Positions 1 through 9,983 are shown, numbered from the stretch's first letter. The stretch: DNA of 64,000 nt from Haliotis asinina (GCF_037392515.1 NC_090281.1:51996753-52060752), one strand, 5' to 3'. Notes: a model not told the origin generated them from the letters alone. Numbers and translations: made by a program.

Positions 1-109
1 TCTCAAGAGAAATCGTTCCAGCTATCACTAGCACACTAGCACTAGCTCCCTTACTGAACCTTCTGACATATATAGTGAGACAGCGAGTTTATTTTTATGC
101 TTCTCTTAA

Positions 110-226
110 GAATATTCTAGCAGTATCACTGAACAGAACACCAGAAATGGGTTTCACACATTGTACTCATATAGGGAATTGAACTCAGATCTTTGGCATG
201 ACAAGCCGATGCCTTAACCAATCTTT
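110..226 (-). repeat. tRNA-derived SINE (family A), partial
   Basis: Reverse-strand copy with the CCAGAAATGGG...GTACTCAT block and a decayed B-box complement (GGGAATTGAACTC). The tRNA-like head ends near 226. It lies in the intron upstream of the first visible MUTYH exon. No gene is seen in 1-670. Confidence 0.7.
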
Positions 227-670
227 CTTCAATGTCCTGGCAACTGCAGATCAATGGTGATAGTTAGGCAATGTGCATTGTGGGATCTGCTGCAGTTTTC
301 TCTCAGACTAGAAACTGTCAAAGGCTTTCCATATTGTTCAGAGTGTGTTAAATGATGCTAGACTTGCTTGGGAAACTTTGTTGAAAGCGACAGAGCTGGT
401 GACCTTATTGTTGACAGAAAATTGCGGTAGTGTCTTGGCCAGGATGTATACTTTACTCTAACAGAGGTATGATCTGCAGGATGTCCAAAATGAGCAAATA
501 TTTATCGTTTATAAACTATTGCTGCTGGCATTACAATAATAATAAATAAGTGTTTGCGAATTAGGATGGAGTTTTGGATAAAATTTCAGTATTCTGTCAC
601 CAGTGTATGCTTGTAGTATTGCTTTAAGGAATTACATAACAGCACCTGAAGTGCTTTTGTGACTTTTCAG

Positions 671-784
671 GTTGTAGATGATTTGGATGGAGAGATGCCA
701 AAGACAGCCGCAACCCTTCTGAAGGAACTTCCAGGTGTTGGCCGTTACACTGCTGGGGCCATAGCGTCTATAGCATATAATGAG
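671..784 (+). CDS. MUTYH: MUTYH exon: helix-hairpin-helix
   Basis: This exon encodes VVDDLDG to SIAYNE, including the helix-hairpin-helix GVGRYTAG that grips DNA. It begins after TTTTCAG and ends before GTTAGT. Frame is 0 at both ends. Confidence 0.93.
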
Positions 785-3700
785 GTTAGTTCAAAGCTGG
801 CTGGGCCTTTAGATATGCTGCTTGTAGGTTGTGTGCAGATCCTTTATTCGCTTGTATTAGATTGAGTGAGTGAGTGAGTGAGTGAGTTGAGTGAGTAAGT
901 GAGTATGGTTTAATGCCTCTTTTAGCAATATTCCAGCAATATCATAGTGGGGATACCAGATATCTGCTTCTCACACTGTACCCATGCTGGGAATCGAACC
1001 TGGGTCTGCCAACGCTTAAACCACTAGGCTACCCCACTACCCCACTTGTAATAGAAGGTGCATGTATTGCCTAGTCATACAGATGGAACGTATGTCATAT
1101 TTTGGATATCACTTTCTTAGTAAAGTACAAATTCTAGTACTTGTTTGGTTGAGTCCCATCCGGGATTCAAGCCCGCACCCTCAGAGTCAGGCACCTAATC
1201 GCCAGCAGAAAGTGGTCAAATGCAACACTTGTCATATTTGGGATTTCAAAGTGCTCAGCCACCACGACTTCCACAAAAATGAAAGCTGGACATCTGGTAG
1301 TCTAGCCTTTACACTTATCAGAGGGGTACACAAAGTACGCTGTCTAGACTACCGGTTGTCTGAATGGCATTGTGTAATCATAGGCATATAGAGTTGTATA
1401 CCTTGAGTGTGTAAAACGTATCATAGTCTGTACAAATCCCATTTCACCATTGCTATGTTTCTAGAGATGTCAGCTCTAGGCCTGCACCAAAAGTCTACAC
1501 TAAAGTGGAATGAAACCATACTCACATTCTGAACCATAGGCTTCCATACTACCGGGGCCAGAGGACACAGACATGTAATGTTGACAACAACGGTCTGAGT
1601 GCCTTGATGTTATAATAATAGCTCAGGGCAAAACTATACTTTATTACAAAACACTTTGGGTAGAGTGAACTTACATCCTTTCTAAGATGCTAAATTTAAT
1701 ACTTCCAAAATATATTTTCAATTAACCTAAGGCAAAAAAGAAACAACGGTGTCGATGACCTAAATTAAGAATCCTCGCATGGGGCTGACTGACGCGCTGT
1801 TCCTTTGACATGTCTGCTGCCCTATGGTAAGAAGACTGTAACCAGACAAAATGATAAACCGTTTGATGACAGTTTACGTTCAGGTTAAATATCTTCTAAG
1901 TGTTTTAATTATATGTTATGAATCAAAACCATATGGGGCAATATGAATGTTGCATTTCTACTACCAATGTAAGTTTAAATCAGTACATACAGATGAAGCT
2001 GTCTAGTCAAGCAACATTCCACAACTGCATTGTGGGAAAGTACACATTTAGAACATTTCCGTGTCGTTGGAAAATTGTGAATCGAACTATGAGACGTTTT
2101 ATCTGTCAGAAAACATGAGCGTAATATTCTCACCGCTGAGTGACACAACTGCAAACCAAGAAACAGAATGCAACGTGATATGTAATATCTTTTATGTTAT
2201 GCTTTACATTTGACTCTGTGTCTCAGGCTACTGGACTGGTTGATGGGAATGTGATACGAGTCCTGGCTCGGCTTCGACTGATTGGTGCAGACAGCACAAG
2301 CCAACACTGCATGGATACTTTCTGGTAATACTTTCTGTTGTCATGGAAATCTCTGTGTCCAACCTAATGATGCTAATGTTGAATCATTTCTTCTCATCTG
2401 GTTTTGGCCATAATTCCTTGAAAGTTTACAAAGTTATGAAAATTAAGAATTCGGTTTCTTTGCAGTGAAGTGTAATTTTGCGAAATGATTGTTGCCTGAC
2501 CACAATCTTGTAACCAGGAATTTACCAGTAGGGACAGTAATCTCTCAAGCCCCTTATCGATTTTGTCTCATAAAATACAGGAGTTATGACTGGATGGGTG
2601 CCTTGCATCAACTGGTTCTTCTTGTCCCCAACTGCAACGCTGAACAGGGGACTATGTATTCAGCAGCGTTTGTGCGTTCGTCCATATGCATGTACGTACG
2701 TACAGACAGATGCTGCTAAATACATAGTCCCCTTGTGCGTACATGGTCCTGATTCTTGTTAATGCAATATCTCATGAACTGATGAACCCAATGTCTTCAC
2801 ATTTGGTGACAGTCTACATTTGGGGATTATGCAAACACCAGTAGATTTGGGTGACCTCGACCTTATTTCAAGGTCACCATGTCTCTTGTAAATGTAATAT
2901 ATCATAAACTGTAGTAACCAATGTCTTCAAATTTGGTGACAGCCTACATTGGGGCATTAGGTAGACACCAGTTGATTTGGGTGATCTTGACCTTATCTTC
3001 AAGGCCACCCTGACTCTTTGACCACTTTCCAAGCTCTTGTTAACCTGATATCTCATTACCCAGTGTTTTACCCAGTGTCTTCATATTTGGTGACAGCCTA
3101 CATTTGATGATTACACAGACATCAGTTGATTTTGGTCACCTTGTGCTTATTTTGAAGGTCATCATGATACTTTGCTCACTTTTCAAACTTATGTTACCAT
3201 GATATCTCATAAAACATTGCAACCAATGTCTTCAATTTAGTCAACAGCCTACATAGGGTGATTATTGGTATGCAGATACCAGTCATTTCACACATCTTGT
3301 GTGTGACCAAAATATGAAAAAGTAGTGAATATTTTGTTCAGATTTTGTTCTGTGCTTCTTGTTCAAGGTCTCATGCAAACATGTTGGTGGACCCAGATCG
3401 TCCAGGAGACTACAACCAGAGTGTGATGGAGCTGGGTGCCACAGTGTGCACTCCTAAATCCCCTGACTGTTCCTCTTGTCCACTCAGAGAACAGTGCAAA
3501 GCCCTTTGTCAGGTAGGTGAGGTAATTCCAGCAACCTTACTATATGCCACTGCGAGAGAGTCTTGAAGTACTTGACATCTGGAAAAATGTAAACAAATTC
3601 TTCAAGCCACTCAAATCTGGAACATGTGAATCTGTTAGGAAAACTGTATAACTCTCATAGTTTCATGTGATTTTTAGGTGTGTTTATCAGATGGAAAAAA

Positions 3701-6700
3701 CAGTTTATTCAAAATAAAATGTGTTGATGATTTTACATGAGCTTCCATGCATTTACCTGACACCATTGATGCATTAAATTAATGACACGTCTCTGATATG
3801 AACTATGTATTAGACATTATGTTTTTCCCCTATATAGATGTGTTTACTTTTCAGGCAAATATGTAAATTAGGTATTAAAAGAAAGATTACTTTGCTTGTT
3901 CATCAGTTTAGTACATGTTACTGTAGGTTGAACGTGAGAGGCAGCTGTCAGCAAGTAAACTGGTTGAAACAGTAGTGAAAAAGGAGGAAACTGGGACTCT
4001 ACTGGACATTGAATGTTGTAAGTCATCCTGTCACTATGAGGTATACTGGAAAAAACAAAGTACTAACCATTGTAATATCAAAGAATCGGGCGTTCTTTAA
4101 CTTCTCGTGAGTTGTATATATTATCCAAAGCAACCAATAACTTGATAGAAGATTAACTGTGGCTTGTTTCATTTCACTGAACAGAAGATAATAATCGCTG
4201 TTGCTTGGTTAAAAACACATTTATTTTGAACTTTCATTTCTTTGTGTGTATTATGTTTAATTCAAGATGATTTTACAGTCACCACTTTATATATATTTTT
4301 AAATCACTGAAGACATCTTAGATTGCAGACTGAGGAATGTATAATGAGTCTAACAAGTTGCTACTTGTATGATAAATTATATTATTATATTGGTATTTAT
4401 ACCACTATAGTCCATCCCACATGCATGAACAAAGCACTTAGTTGTGTTAACCCCGATCATTGGATGTCATTCTCAGCAGCACAACATACGAGGGGATGTC
4501 AATAAGTTTTGAGCCTTGAGCATTTTTCATATCCAGGTGTCACAGCCTATGGTACAACATTGAACCTTGGGGTGTAGCTAATGTGATATATAAGTTTTGG
4601 TATCCTACTCTCAGAAGTTATTGAACAGCTCACATTGACAGAAAGAGACCCCCTCACGGCAGTGAAAATGAATAAAATTGATTATAGAGCAGTAATTAAG
4701 TTTTTAGTTCGTGAAGGAAACTCAGCAAAGAACATTGAAGAAAGGCTTTCAGCAGTTTATGGGAAATCTTCCCCTTCATCTGCTACCATCAAACGATGGG
4801 TCATTGAATTTAAGCATGGTAGAGAGAGTCTTGAAGATGACCCCCATCCAGGTCGCCCAACAACAAGCACTAGTCAGGAAAACATTGACAGAGTGCATAG
4901 ACTTGTGCTTGAAAATCGTCGAATCACACTCCACGACTTAGAGGAGACCACAGGTATTTCACAAGGATCCATCGAGACCATTCTTCATGAACATCTCATC
5001 AGGTCTAAGGTTTGCGCAAGATGGGTGCCAAGAATGCTTACAGATGAAATGAAGCAAACAAGGGTAACCATAAGCAACTCCATGCTAACCAGATACAAGA
5101 AGAATCCAGAAGATTTTCTCTTTAGGCTAGTAACCTGTGATGAAACCTGGATCCACCACTATGATCCTGGGGGCAAACAAGAATCCATGGACTGGAAACA
5201 TGTCACTTCTCCCAGGACTAAAAAATTCAAAGCCTCCAGATCAGTGCAGAAGGTAATGGCGACAGTCTTCTGGGATAGCAAAGGCGTCATTCACATAGAT
5301 TACTTACCAAAAGGAAGAACAATGAATGGGGAATATTACGCTAACTTGTTGAGGCAAGTGCGACAGTCTATCAAGGAGAAGCGCTGGGGCAAGATTGGAT
5401 GTGGTATACTTCTACATCAAGACAATGCTCCAATACACACCTCTCGCGTTGCAGCTGCAAAAAATTTGCCCCATCCCCCCTACTCTCCAGACCTGGCACC
5501 AAGTGATTACCATCTGTTCCCAAATCTCAAGAAACACTTGCATGGTCGTAGATTTCAGGATGATAATAACCTTATTGCTGCTACTGAGGCTTGTTTTGAG
5601 GACCAAAATGGTTCATACCAATATTTTGTGTTTTTCTATGCAAGGCTCAAAACTTATTGACATCCCCTCGTATAACCAGTCTCAACTCCCTGGGGGATCA
5701 TTTAACTCTTGCAGAGACTAGGCACACCGAGTTAATGTGGCTTTCCCATCCTAACGAGGTACCAATTCACAGTTGGGTGGACTGGGACACGTAGTCCCAG
5801 TACTTTGTAGCTGATGAATTTAAATATGAAATATATTCTGATTGGTTTCCCTTCATATCAATGCTCAAGCTGTTTCTGTTAAACAAAGTTGTCTTGACAC
5901 AGGTGCTGACAACTGTAAATTATGTGTTGACAAAGAAGAACCTTGGGATAGCAGGTATTTTATTTAAAATATTTTTGGTGCTGGAATGTTACATTCAACT
6001 TTGAACACAAGTTATTAGTGCTATTAGAAGTAATGATTGCTGAAATGAATCACTCACTCACTTGATACAGTTACTTAAACATGTGCTAATATTGCGGGCT
6101 CCCTTGAATATTGGGGTCATGTGGTAGCCTAATGGTTAAAGCATTTGCTCATCACACCAAAGACCCGGATTTGATTCCCCACATAGATACAATGTGTGAA
6201 ACCCATTTCTGGTGTCCCCAGCAGTCATATTGCTGCTTTCTTACTAACAGGGGCATGAAACCAAACTCATTCACTACACTTGAATTTTGATTTGTCAACC
6301 TTTAAGTTTGCTTCTGATTCTGTCAGCCTGGGAGTGATGAACTACCCTCGCAAGGGTAAGAAGAAACCCCCTCGACAGGATCACACCAGCGTGTGCGTGC
6401 TGTGTAAGAAGTGTTCTGATGGCAAGCACAGGTTCCTGATAATACAGAGGCCCAAGAAAGGTGTTTACTATTAATCAGTGTCATTGCAACTTACATTCTG
6501 GATTCAAATGGAATAGAATAATTTATTTGTTGTTACCCTGCATCGTGGGAATTAGAAAAGGACAGAGAGCCGAATGCAATATTTGGGTGTTGTATCAGAG
6601 TTATGCTGTGTTGTGCCAACATTGTATCTCAGTAGGATAGCACTTTAAAACTTGCATTAGTCTAAACAAAGTCTAGACAAACTCTAGCAGCAACAAAATG

Positions 6701-9700
6701 TAATCATTTTGGTTTTCAGGTGAGTGTTGTTTTGACTTGAGGCTTGTCACAAGGGGTGTCTCATACTTAAGAGCTTGGATTGTTGCTTAATGATATCAGT
6801 CGCTAGACTGTCAGGTCCGAATTTGATTTTTTACAGTCCACTGTCATACAGCTAGAATATTGGTTGGAACAGGGTTAAACGCTTAACAACCTTCATTTAT
6901 TTGTCTAGGCTTGCTAGCAGGGTTGTGGGAGTTCCCAAGTGAGCAGACTGAGAAAGACAAGAAAGCCCCTGACATGCTGGACATAATAGACTCGAAGTAT
7001 AATACATCCGTAGAGGTGGTCCATGAGAGGCACAGTGTTGGTGAGGTAGGACCAATGACCCTTTGTTAGCTCAACAGGACTTTCATCTTATTATATACTG
7101 AGTTGTGGATTGTCCCTCCATTAACTTTACTACAATCCGTAGGACAAGTCTCTAGCTTTTGGAGGATGAAGCAGTGGTCTTAGATTAGAAATAAGGTTTA
7201 TTTAATAAATAAAGTTTTCTCTTAGACTCTCAGATTCTTCTTTAAAGAGACCACAAGGGAAGCCTAACAAGGCAGGGTTTGAAACTCCCAAAAATTTCAA
7301 TCAGACCATAGGGTAGGTAAGATGTGAAACCTGCTAGCCTTGACCAGAACTTAGTGCCTGCAAATAATTTAGGTTTGACAAGCGACATAGTTCATCATAT
7401 ATTTTTACAAAAGCATTAGTAATGATTATTAGAATGTGGCAGTCTGTGTTGAAGATGTGAGCAAGCAGGCATTTAGAATGTTGCCACAAGGTCTACAAAT
7501 CTGAAATTTATCTGATCTTGAATCTTCCACAAAAGAATTCCATGCAATATTGCTATTTGGACAAGTCAAGTCTCATTCCTATATTTACCAGGGGTATAGG
7601 AGGTCAGTTGCCAAAGTTTGCTCGGTTCACTCACATGTTAGAAGACTGGTCATATTCTCTATGCTGCGCAACGCCATTTGCGCTACAGTTTGACTGTGTT
7701 CTATGAGTATGGCATTAACATGTTTACTGCTTCTCACGAGTATACTCATAGTGTCAATTCAGGTTGAATTTGCCACTACAAGTTATCTCATAACTGCATA
7801 AATGGTATTTTAAACCATTGGCATGTTGGCAAATAGGCACATAAACAAACATCTCATTGTTCATTGTTACTTGTTTCTTTCGTGTGCCTGTTTTTCCAAC
7901 ATGTGAAATGTTTTGTAAAATACCATTTATACAGGTACGACATAAGTCGTTGTGGCAAAGTGGACCAGACATTGATACTGAGAGTATACTCTTGTTGGCA
8001 GTCAACATGTCAAACAACTAATATCCCACATTATGCACAATGTAACTGAAACACTGCTAAATATGTACTAAACCAAGCACACTGATATATAGTGGCTGCA
8101 TGTATAGTAGGTGAAATTATGCATTTAAGTTTATCTGGTTGACGGACTCCTTCCCTTCTTACTCAGGTCGTCCACATATTCTCACACATCCATCAGACGT
8201 ACAGCGTTGAGGCTGTCACAGTGATGGAGGAGAAGGTTGAGGCGGAGATTGTGTCTGATGAGAAAAGATGGGTCACCAAAGAGGAGTTCCTGGAGGCTGC
8301 TGTCTCCACGGCGATGAAGAAGGTGCAGACATTATTCTGATACTGTTAACTACTGTTGGGAATTGGTTGAAATCTCACAATTGAGGATTGCTTCATTAAA
8401 AATGAACAATCATCGAAACAATTTGGTTGGTGTAGTTTTGTTCAAATTTTCCTGTCCCACTTGTTTTTGCAGATATGGATAACATGATGCACCTTGCTTC
8501 TTTAAAGTAATGACTAATTTATCATGAACATAAACTTCCTGGGATCTTAAGAAATATTCTTGCATGACTTTTCAGAAGTCAGTTCCCTAGGAAATAAACA
8601 CGTTTTCAGGCCCTGACAACTCGGAAGATATGTTCCATTGTCACGTGTTTCAAACACTGAAACAGATGTTCTCATTTGTGTTTGATTTTGAGAAAATGTG
8701 ATCAGTTGCTTGGTTGTTTAGTCACTGTGACCAATCCTTGATTATTTCAGTTAATCAGAACACCACTACTGATAACTGTGTATTGTTGTGACACTGGTAA
8801 TCAAATATTACCCATTGACAGACTTGATATGGTAATGCCAGTCTGTCCATGAAATGGTGATTTAAGTGTTGGTCTTCAAAAGTGTGCTTAATGTGCAAAA
8901 AATGTCTTTAAAAGACTTTTGAATTTGGCTGTCATGGACTTTTACATGAGTATGGTACTCTCATATTGTTTGAATATGGTACTCTCATATTGTTTGAATA
9001 TGGTACTCTCATATTGTTTGAATATGGTACTCTCGTATTGTTTGAATATGGTACTCTCATATTGTTTGAATATGGTACTCTCGTATTGTTTGAATATGGT
9101 ACTCTCGTATTGTTTGAATATGGTACTCTCATATTGTTTTCAATAGTTCATCATCTCATGTGGCATAGGATTAGTCAGAAACATAATTGACAGTAGTTAT
9201 TAAGAGGTAAATGTTGTAAAATGTATATTGAAATACCACTTTTGTGGCAATGAAATATAAACCCAAATAAATCTATTTAGTAGCACAGTCTTACTATGGG
9301 ATAAAATGTAACTATAACAAATTGTGTTCTAACTATAAATTTAATGAACATGTGAAAACTTTGCAATCTCTATTGATCCATTTACTTTTAAGTAGGACAA
9401 ATATAATGTCTGTCTGTTGTAGATATTCAAAGCATATGAGAAATCCCTGGATGATAGTACAAAGGTGAGGAAATCCGAGTTACAGTGTTTATTATTCGTT
9501 GTTAGATTTTCAGATGTATAGATATTTCATTTTAAGTCTTGTAATACTCTTTAGTCGTTCATCACTTGACATATCATGTTTGTACGTCAGCTGGACAAAA
9601 TATTTTACAGCAAGTTCCTGCAGTTCTAAGGGGAAGTAATTCTTCCATGCATATTCAGTGTTTTGATAGTGAACTATAACAACAGTGAAAGAATGGTTAA

Positions 9701-9942
9701 AAAGCAAATGGCAAAAAAAGATTTATTAGACTGATATTTTTTACACTATTGCAAGTGATTGCTCTCTTGAAATGAAATTTGGAAAACTGAAACAAAATGG
9801 AGGCTATTTCATGACATCTGGATATCTCAATCAGTGATCACATTTACAGGTTAACAAGAGGAAAAGACAATCATCCAGTGATGATTCAAGCAATAAGAAG
9901 AAACAGATGTCCCTGAACTCCTTCTTCAAGCCCAAAAATTAA
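671..9942 (+). CDS. MUTYH: MUTYH, adenine DNA glycosylase (5'-partial, 10 exons)
   Basis: Base-excision-repair glycosylase that removes adenine mispaired with 8-oxoguanine, in nucleus and mitochondria. Exons: 671-784, 2227-2324, 3368-3512, 3927-4017, 5903-5954, 6327-6460, 6909-7045, 8167-8322, 9423-9464, 9850-9942. All have AG/GT borders, and the 1062 nt join in one frame (353 residues plus TAA). Seen in order: the helix-hairpin-helix [17 protein letters not shown]; catalytic Asp in LVDGNV (GAT at 2242); the [4Fe-4S] ligands C-X6-C-X2-C-X5-C (3447-3497); an interdomain Cys cluster ECCADNCKLC across the 4017/5903 junction; NUDIX-like domain motifs LLAGLWEFP and [10 protein letters not shown]; and a terminal PCNA-interaction box QMSLNSFF. 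Upstream exons with the N-terminal part of the catalytic domain are outside the window; I found none in 1-670. A possible poly(A) signal ATTAAA lies at 10547. Oddity: the residue matching the human fourth zinc ligand is Ala. Identification is secure. Confidence 0.95.
862..1045 (-). repeat. tRNA-derived SINE (family A)
   Basis: Near-complete reverse copy. It has a (GAGT)n tail at 862-903, the TTTTAGCAATATTCCAGCAATATC block, a B-box complement GGAATCGAACC, and the A-box complement at ACCACTAGGCTACCCCACTACC. It lies in a MUTYH intron. Confidence 0.85.
1085..1275 (-). repeat. Second tRNA-like SINE (Leu/Ser-type head)
   Basis: The reverse strand carries GTGGTGGCTGAGC, a long variable region, GCCTGACTCTGAGGG and GGCTTGAATCCCGGATGGGA, followed by an ACTTTCTTAGTAAA segment seen also at 30160. 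It matches the copy at 29998-30170. A long-variable-arm tRNA origin (Leu/Ser type) is inferred. Confidence 0.6.
2227..2324 (+). CDS. MUTYH: MUTYH exon: catalytic Asp
   Basis: This exon encodes [20 protein letters not shown] and onward to DTFW. The Asp of VDGNV is the family's catalytic acid. The acceptor is TCTCAG and the donor GTAATA. The last codon (Trp) is split 2+1 with the next exon. Confidence 0.93.
2647..2732. repeat. 21-bp inverted repeat
   Basis: Arms 2647-2667 and 2712-2732 are inverted copies (GGGGACTATGTATT...AGCAGC) with one mismatch, around a CATGTACGTACGTAC core. The pair sits just before the diverged tandem repeat at 2754-3306 and may be part of the same element. Confidence 0.65.
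2754..3306 (+). repeat. Diverged tandem repeat, about 4 x 130-155 bp
   Basis: Units begin near 2754, 2882, 3032 and 3189. Each carries CTTGTTAA..GATATCTCAT, CCAATGTCTTCA, TTTGGTGACAGCCTACATT, CACCAGTTGATTT and (in the first three) a CTTGACCTTATTTCAAGGTC-like short palindrome. The block occupies most of the MUTYH intron between 2325 and 3367. Confidence 0.8.
3368..3512 (+). CDS. MUTYH: MUTYH exon: iron-sulfur cluster loop
   Basis: This exon runs from [17 protein letters not shown] to CKALCQ and contains all four [4Fe-4S] cysteines, with TGC/TGT codons at 3447, 3468, 3477 and 3495. The acceptor AG is at 3366-3367 and the donor is GTAGGT. Confidence 0.93.
3927..4017 (+). CDS. MUTYH: MUTYH exon: start of interdomain connector
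   Basis: This exon encodes [19 protein letters not shown] through DIEC. It is flanked by CTGTAG and GTAAGT. The charged, weakly conserved sequence is expected for the connector between the catalytic and NUDIX-like domains. The next codon is split 1+2. Confidence 0.85.
4489..5670 (+). mobile_element. mariner transposon, 1182 bp, perfect 30-bp terminal inverted repeats
   Basis: The left end 4489-4518 and right end 5641-5670 are perfect 30-bp inverted copies (CGAGGGGATGTCAATAAG...). A TA dinucleotide on each side (4487-4488, 5671-5672) is the duplicated target of Tc1/mariner insertion. The element lies sense-oriented in a MUTYH intron and carries one transposase frame (4668-5660). At 1182 bp it is somewhat shorter than the roughly 1.25-1.3 kb usual for the class, in line with two internal deletions inferred in the transposase. 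Confidence 0.95.
4668..5660 (+). CDS. mariner transposase, open but internally deleted (DD27D)
   Basis: Cut-and-paste DDE/D transposase, 330 residues from ATG 4668 to TGA 5658. The start was chosen as the first ATG followed by the typical [12 protein letters not shown] beginning. Seen: two N-terminal helix-turn-helix regions (about residues 1-115) with the GRP linker [19 protein letters not shown]; catalytic Asp158 in [13 protein letters not shown]; Asp252 in HQDNAPIH; and Asp280 in [13 protein letters not shown]. The D252-D280 gap is 27 residues where mariners have 34, so about 21 nt are missing in frame after RVAAAK. The C-terminus also skips the usual tail: FEDQNGS runs straight into [12 protein letters not shown] encoded by the terminal repeat. 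The open frame suggests youth, but activity is unlikely (inference). Confidence 0.92.
   Translation: MNKIDYRAVIKFLVREGNSAKNIEERLSAVYGKSSPSSATIKRWVIEFKHGRESLEDDPHPGRPTTSTSQENIDRVHRLVLENRRITLHDLEETTGISQGSIETILHEHLIRSKVCARWVPRMLTDEMKQTRVTISNSMLTRYKKNPEDFLFRLVTCDETWIHHYDPGGKQESMDWKHVTSPRTKKFKASRSVQKVMATVFWDSKGVIHIDYLPKGRTMNGEYYANLLRQVRQSIKEKRWGKIGCGILLHQDNAPIHTSRVAAAKNLPHPPYSPDLAPSDYHLFPNLKKHLHGRRFQDDNNLIAATEACFEDQNGSYQYFVFFYARLKTY
5903..5954 (+). CDS. MUTYH: MUTYH exon: zinc-linchpin region
   Basis: This 52-nt exon encodes [17 protein letters not shown], matching the vertebrate GQCHLC...EPWD segment. The acceptor is GACACAG and the donor GTATTT. It completes the split Cys codon from the previous exon and leaves AG for the next. 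Confidence 0.88.
6114..6282 (+). repeat. tRNA-derived SINE (family A)
   Basis: The A box is GTAGCCTAATGGTTAAAGC and the B box GGATTTGATTCC, followed by ACAATGTGTGAAACCCATTT and a shortened tail ending near CTCATTCACT. It sits just before the MUTYH exon at 6327. Confidence 0.8.
6327..6460 (+). CDS. MUTYH: MUTYH exon: NUDIX-like domain start
   Basis: This exon encodes [17 protein letters not shown], then a beta-strand region with CVLCKKC, ending [10 protein letters not shown]. It matches LGVVNFPRKASRKPPRE of the vertebrate protein. Acceptor TGTCAG, donor GTGTTT. Confidence 0.92.
6783..6880 (+). repeat. SINE family B fragment
   Basis: Decayed copy of the family B 3' half (CTGTCAGGTCCGAATTTGATT...CAGCTAGAATATTG) in a MUTYH intron. 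Confidence 0.5.
6909..7045 (+). CDS. MUTYH: MUTYH exon: LLAGLWEFP segment
   Basis: This exon encodes [19 protein letters not shown] and continues to [14 protein letters not shown] is the family signature at the NUDIX-like fold. Acceptor TGTCTAG, donor GTAGGA. Confidence 0.93.
7710..8022. repeat. Imperfect fold-back (palindrome), arms about 145 bp
   Basis: The left arm runs from about 7710 to 7862 and the right from about 7870 to 8022. Exact anchors are GAGTATACTC at 7738-7747 and 7982-7991, and ATAAATGGTATTTTA at 7798-7812 mirrored at 7916-7930. Further paired blocks include ACATGTT...ACTGC and AATAGGCAC/GTGTGCCTG. It lies in the MUTYH intron 7046-8166. It looks like a non-autonomous fold-back or MITE copy. 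Confidence 0.8.
8167..8322 (+). CDS. MUTYH: MUTYH exon: FSH loop
   Basis: This exon encodes [19 protein letters not shown] and ends AAVSTAMKK. The FSH loop contacts 8-oxoguanine in the family. Length is 52 codons, phase 0 at both ends. Confidence 0.93.
8951..9140 (+). repeat. 24-bp minisatellite, about 8 copies
   Basis: Unit TATGGTACTCTCATATTGTT plus TGAA, tandem with almost no divergence apart from a CAT/CGT variant. It lies in the MUTYH intron 8323-9422. The 24-nt length keeps frames open, giving meaningless ORFs on both strands. Confidence 0.95.
9423..9464 (+). CDS. MUTYH: MUTYH exon: IFKAYEK
   Basis: This 42-nt exon encodes [14 protein letters not shown]. It continues the AMKK|VFRVY region of vertebrate MUTYH. 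Acceptor TTGTAG, donor GTGAGG. Confidence 0.88.
9850..9942 (+). CDS. MUTYH: MUTYH terminal exon with PCNA-binding box
   Basis: This exon encodes a basic tail [12 protein letters not shown] followed by [12 protein letters not shown] and TAA. Q-x-x-L-x-x-F-F is a textbook PCNA-interaction motif, at the same C-terminal place as in vertebrate MUTYH. The KRKR run could serve as a nuclear localisation signal (inference). Confidence 0.92.
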   Translation, partial: VNKRKRQSSSDDSSNKKKQMSLNSFFKPKN

Positions 9943-9983
9943 ATATCTGCTTGGATCTCAGAAGGACATTGATTTGATAATGA

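Noticed and set aside
7754..8049. Similar open frames on both strands
   Set aside because: They mirror each other because the region is a fold-back repeat.
8919..9190. Repeat-protein-like frames on both strands
   Set aside because: The 24-bp minisatellite keeps any stop-free frame open; it lies in a MUTYH intron.
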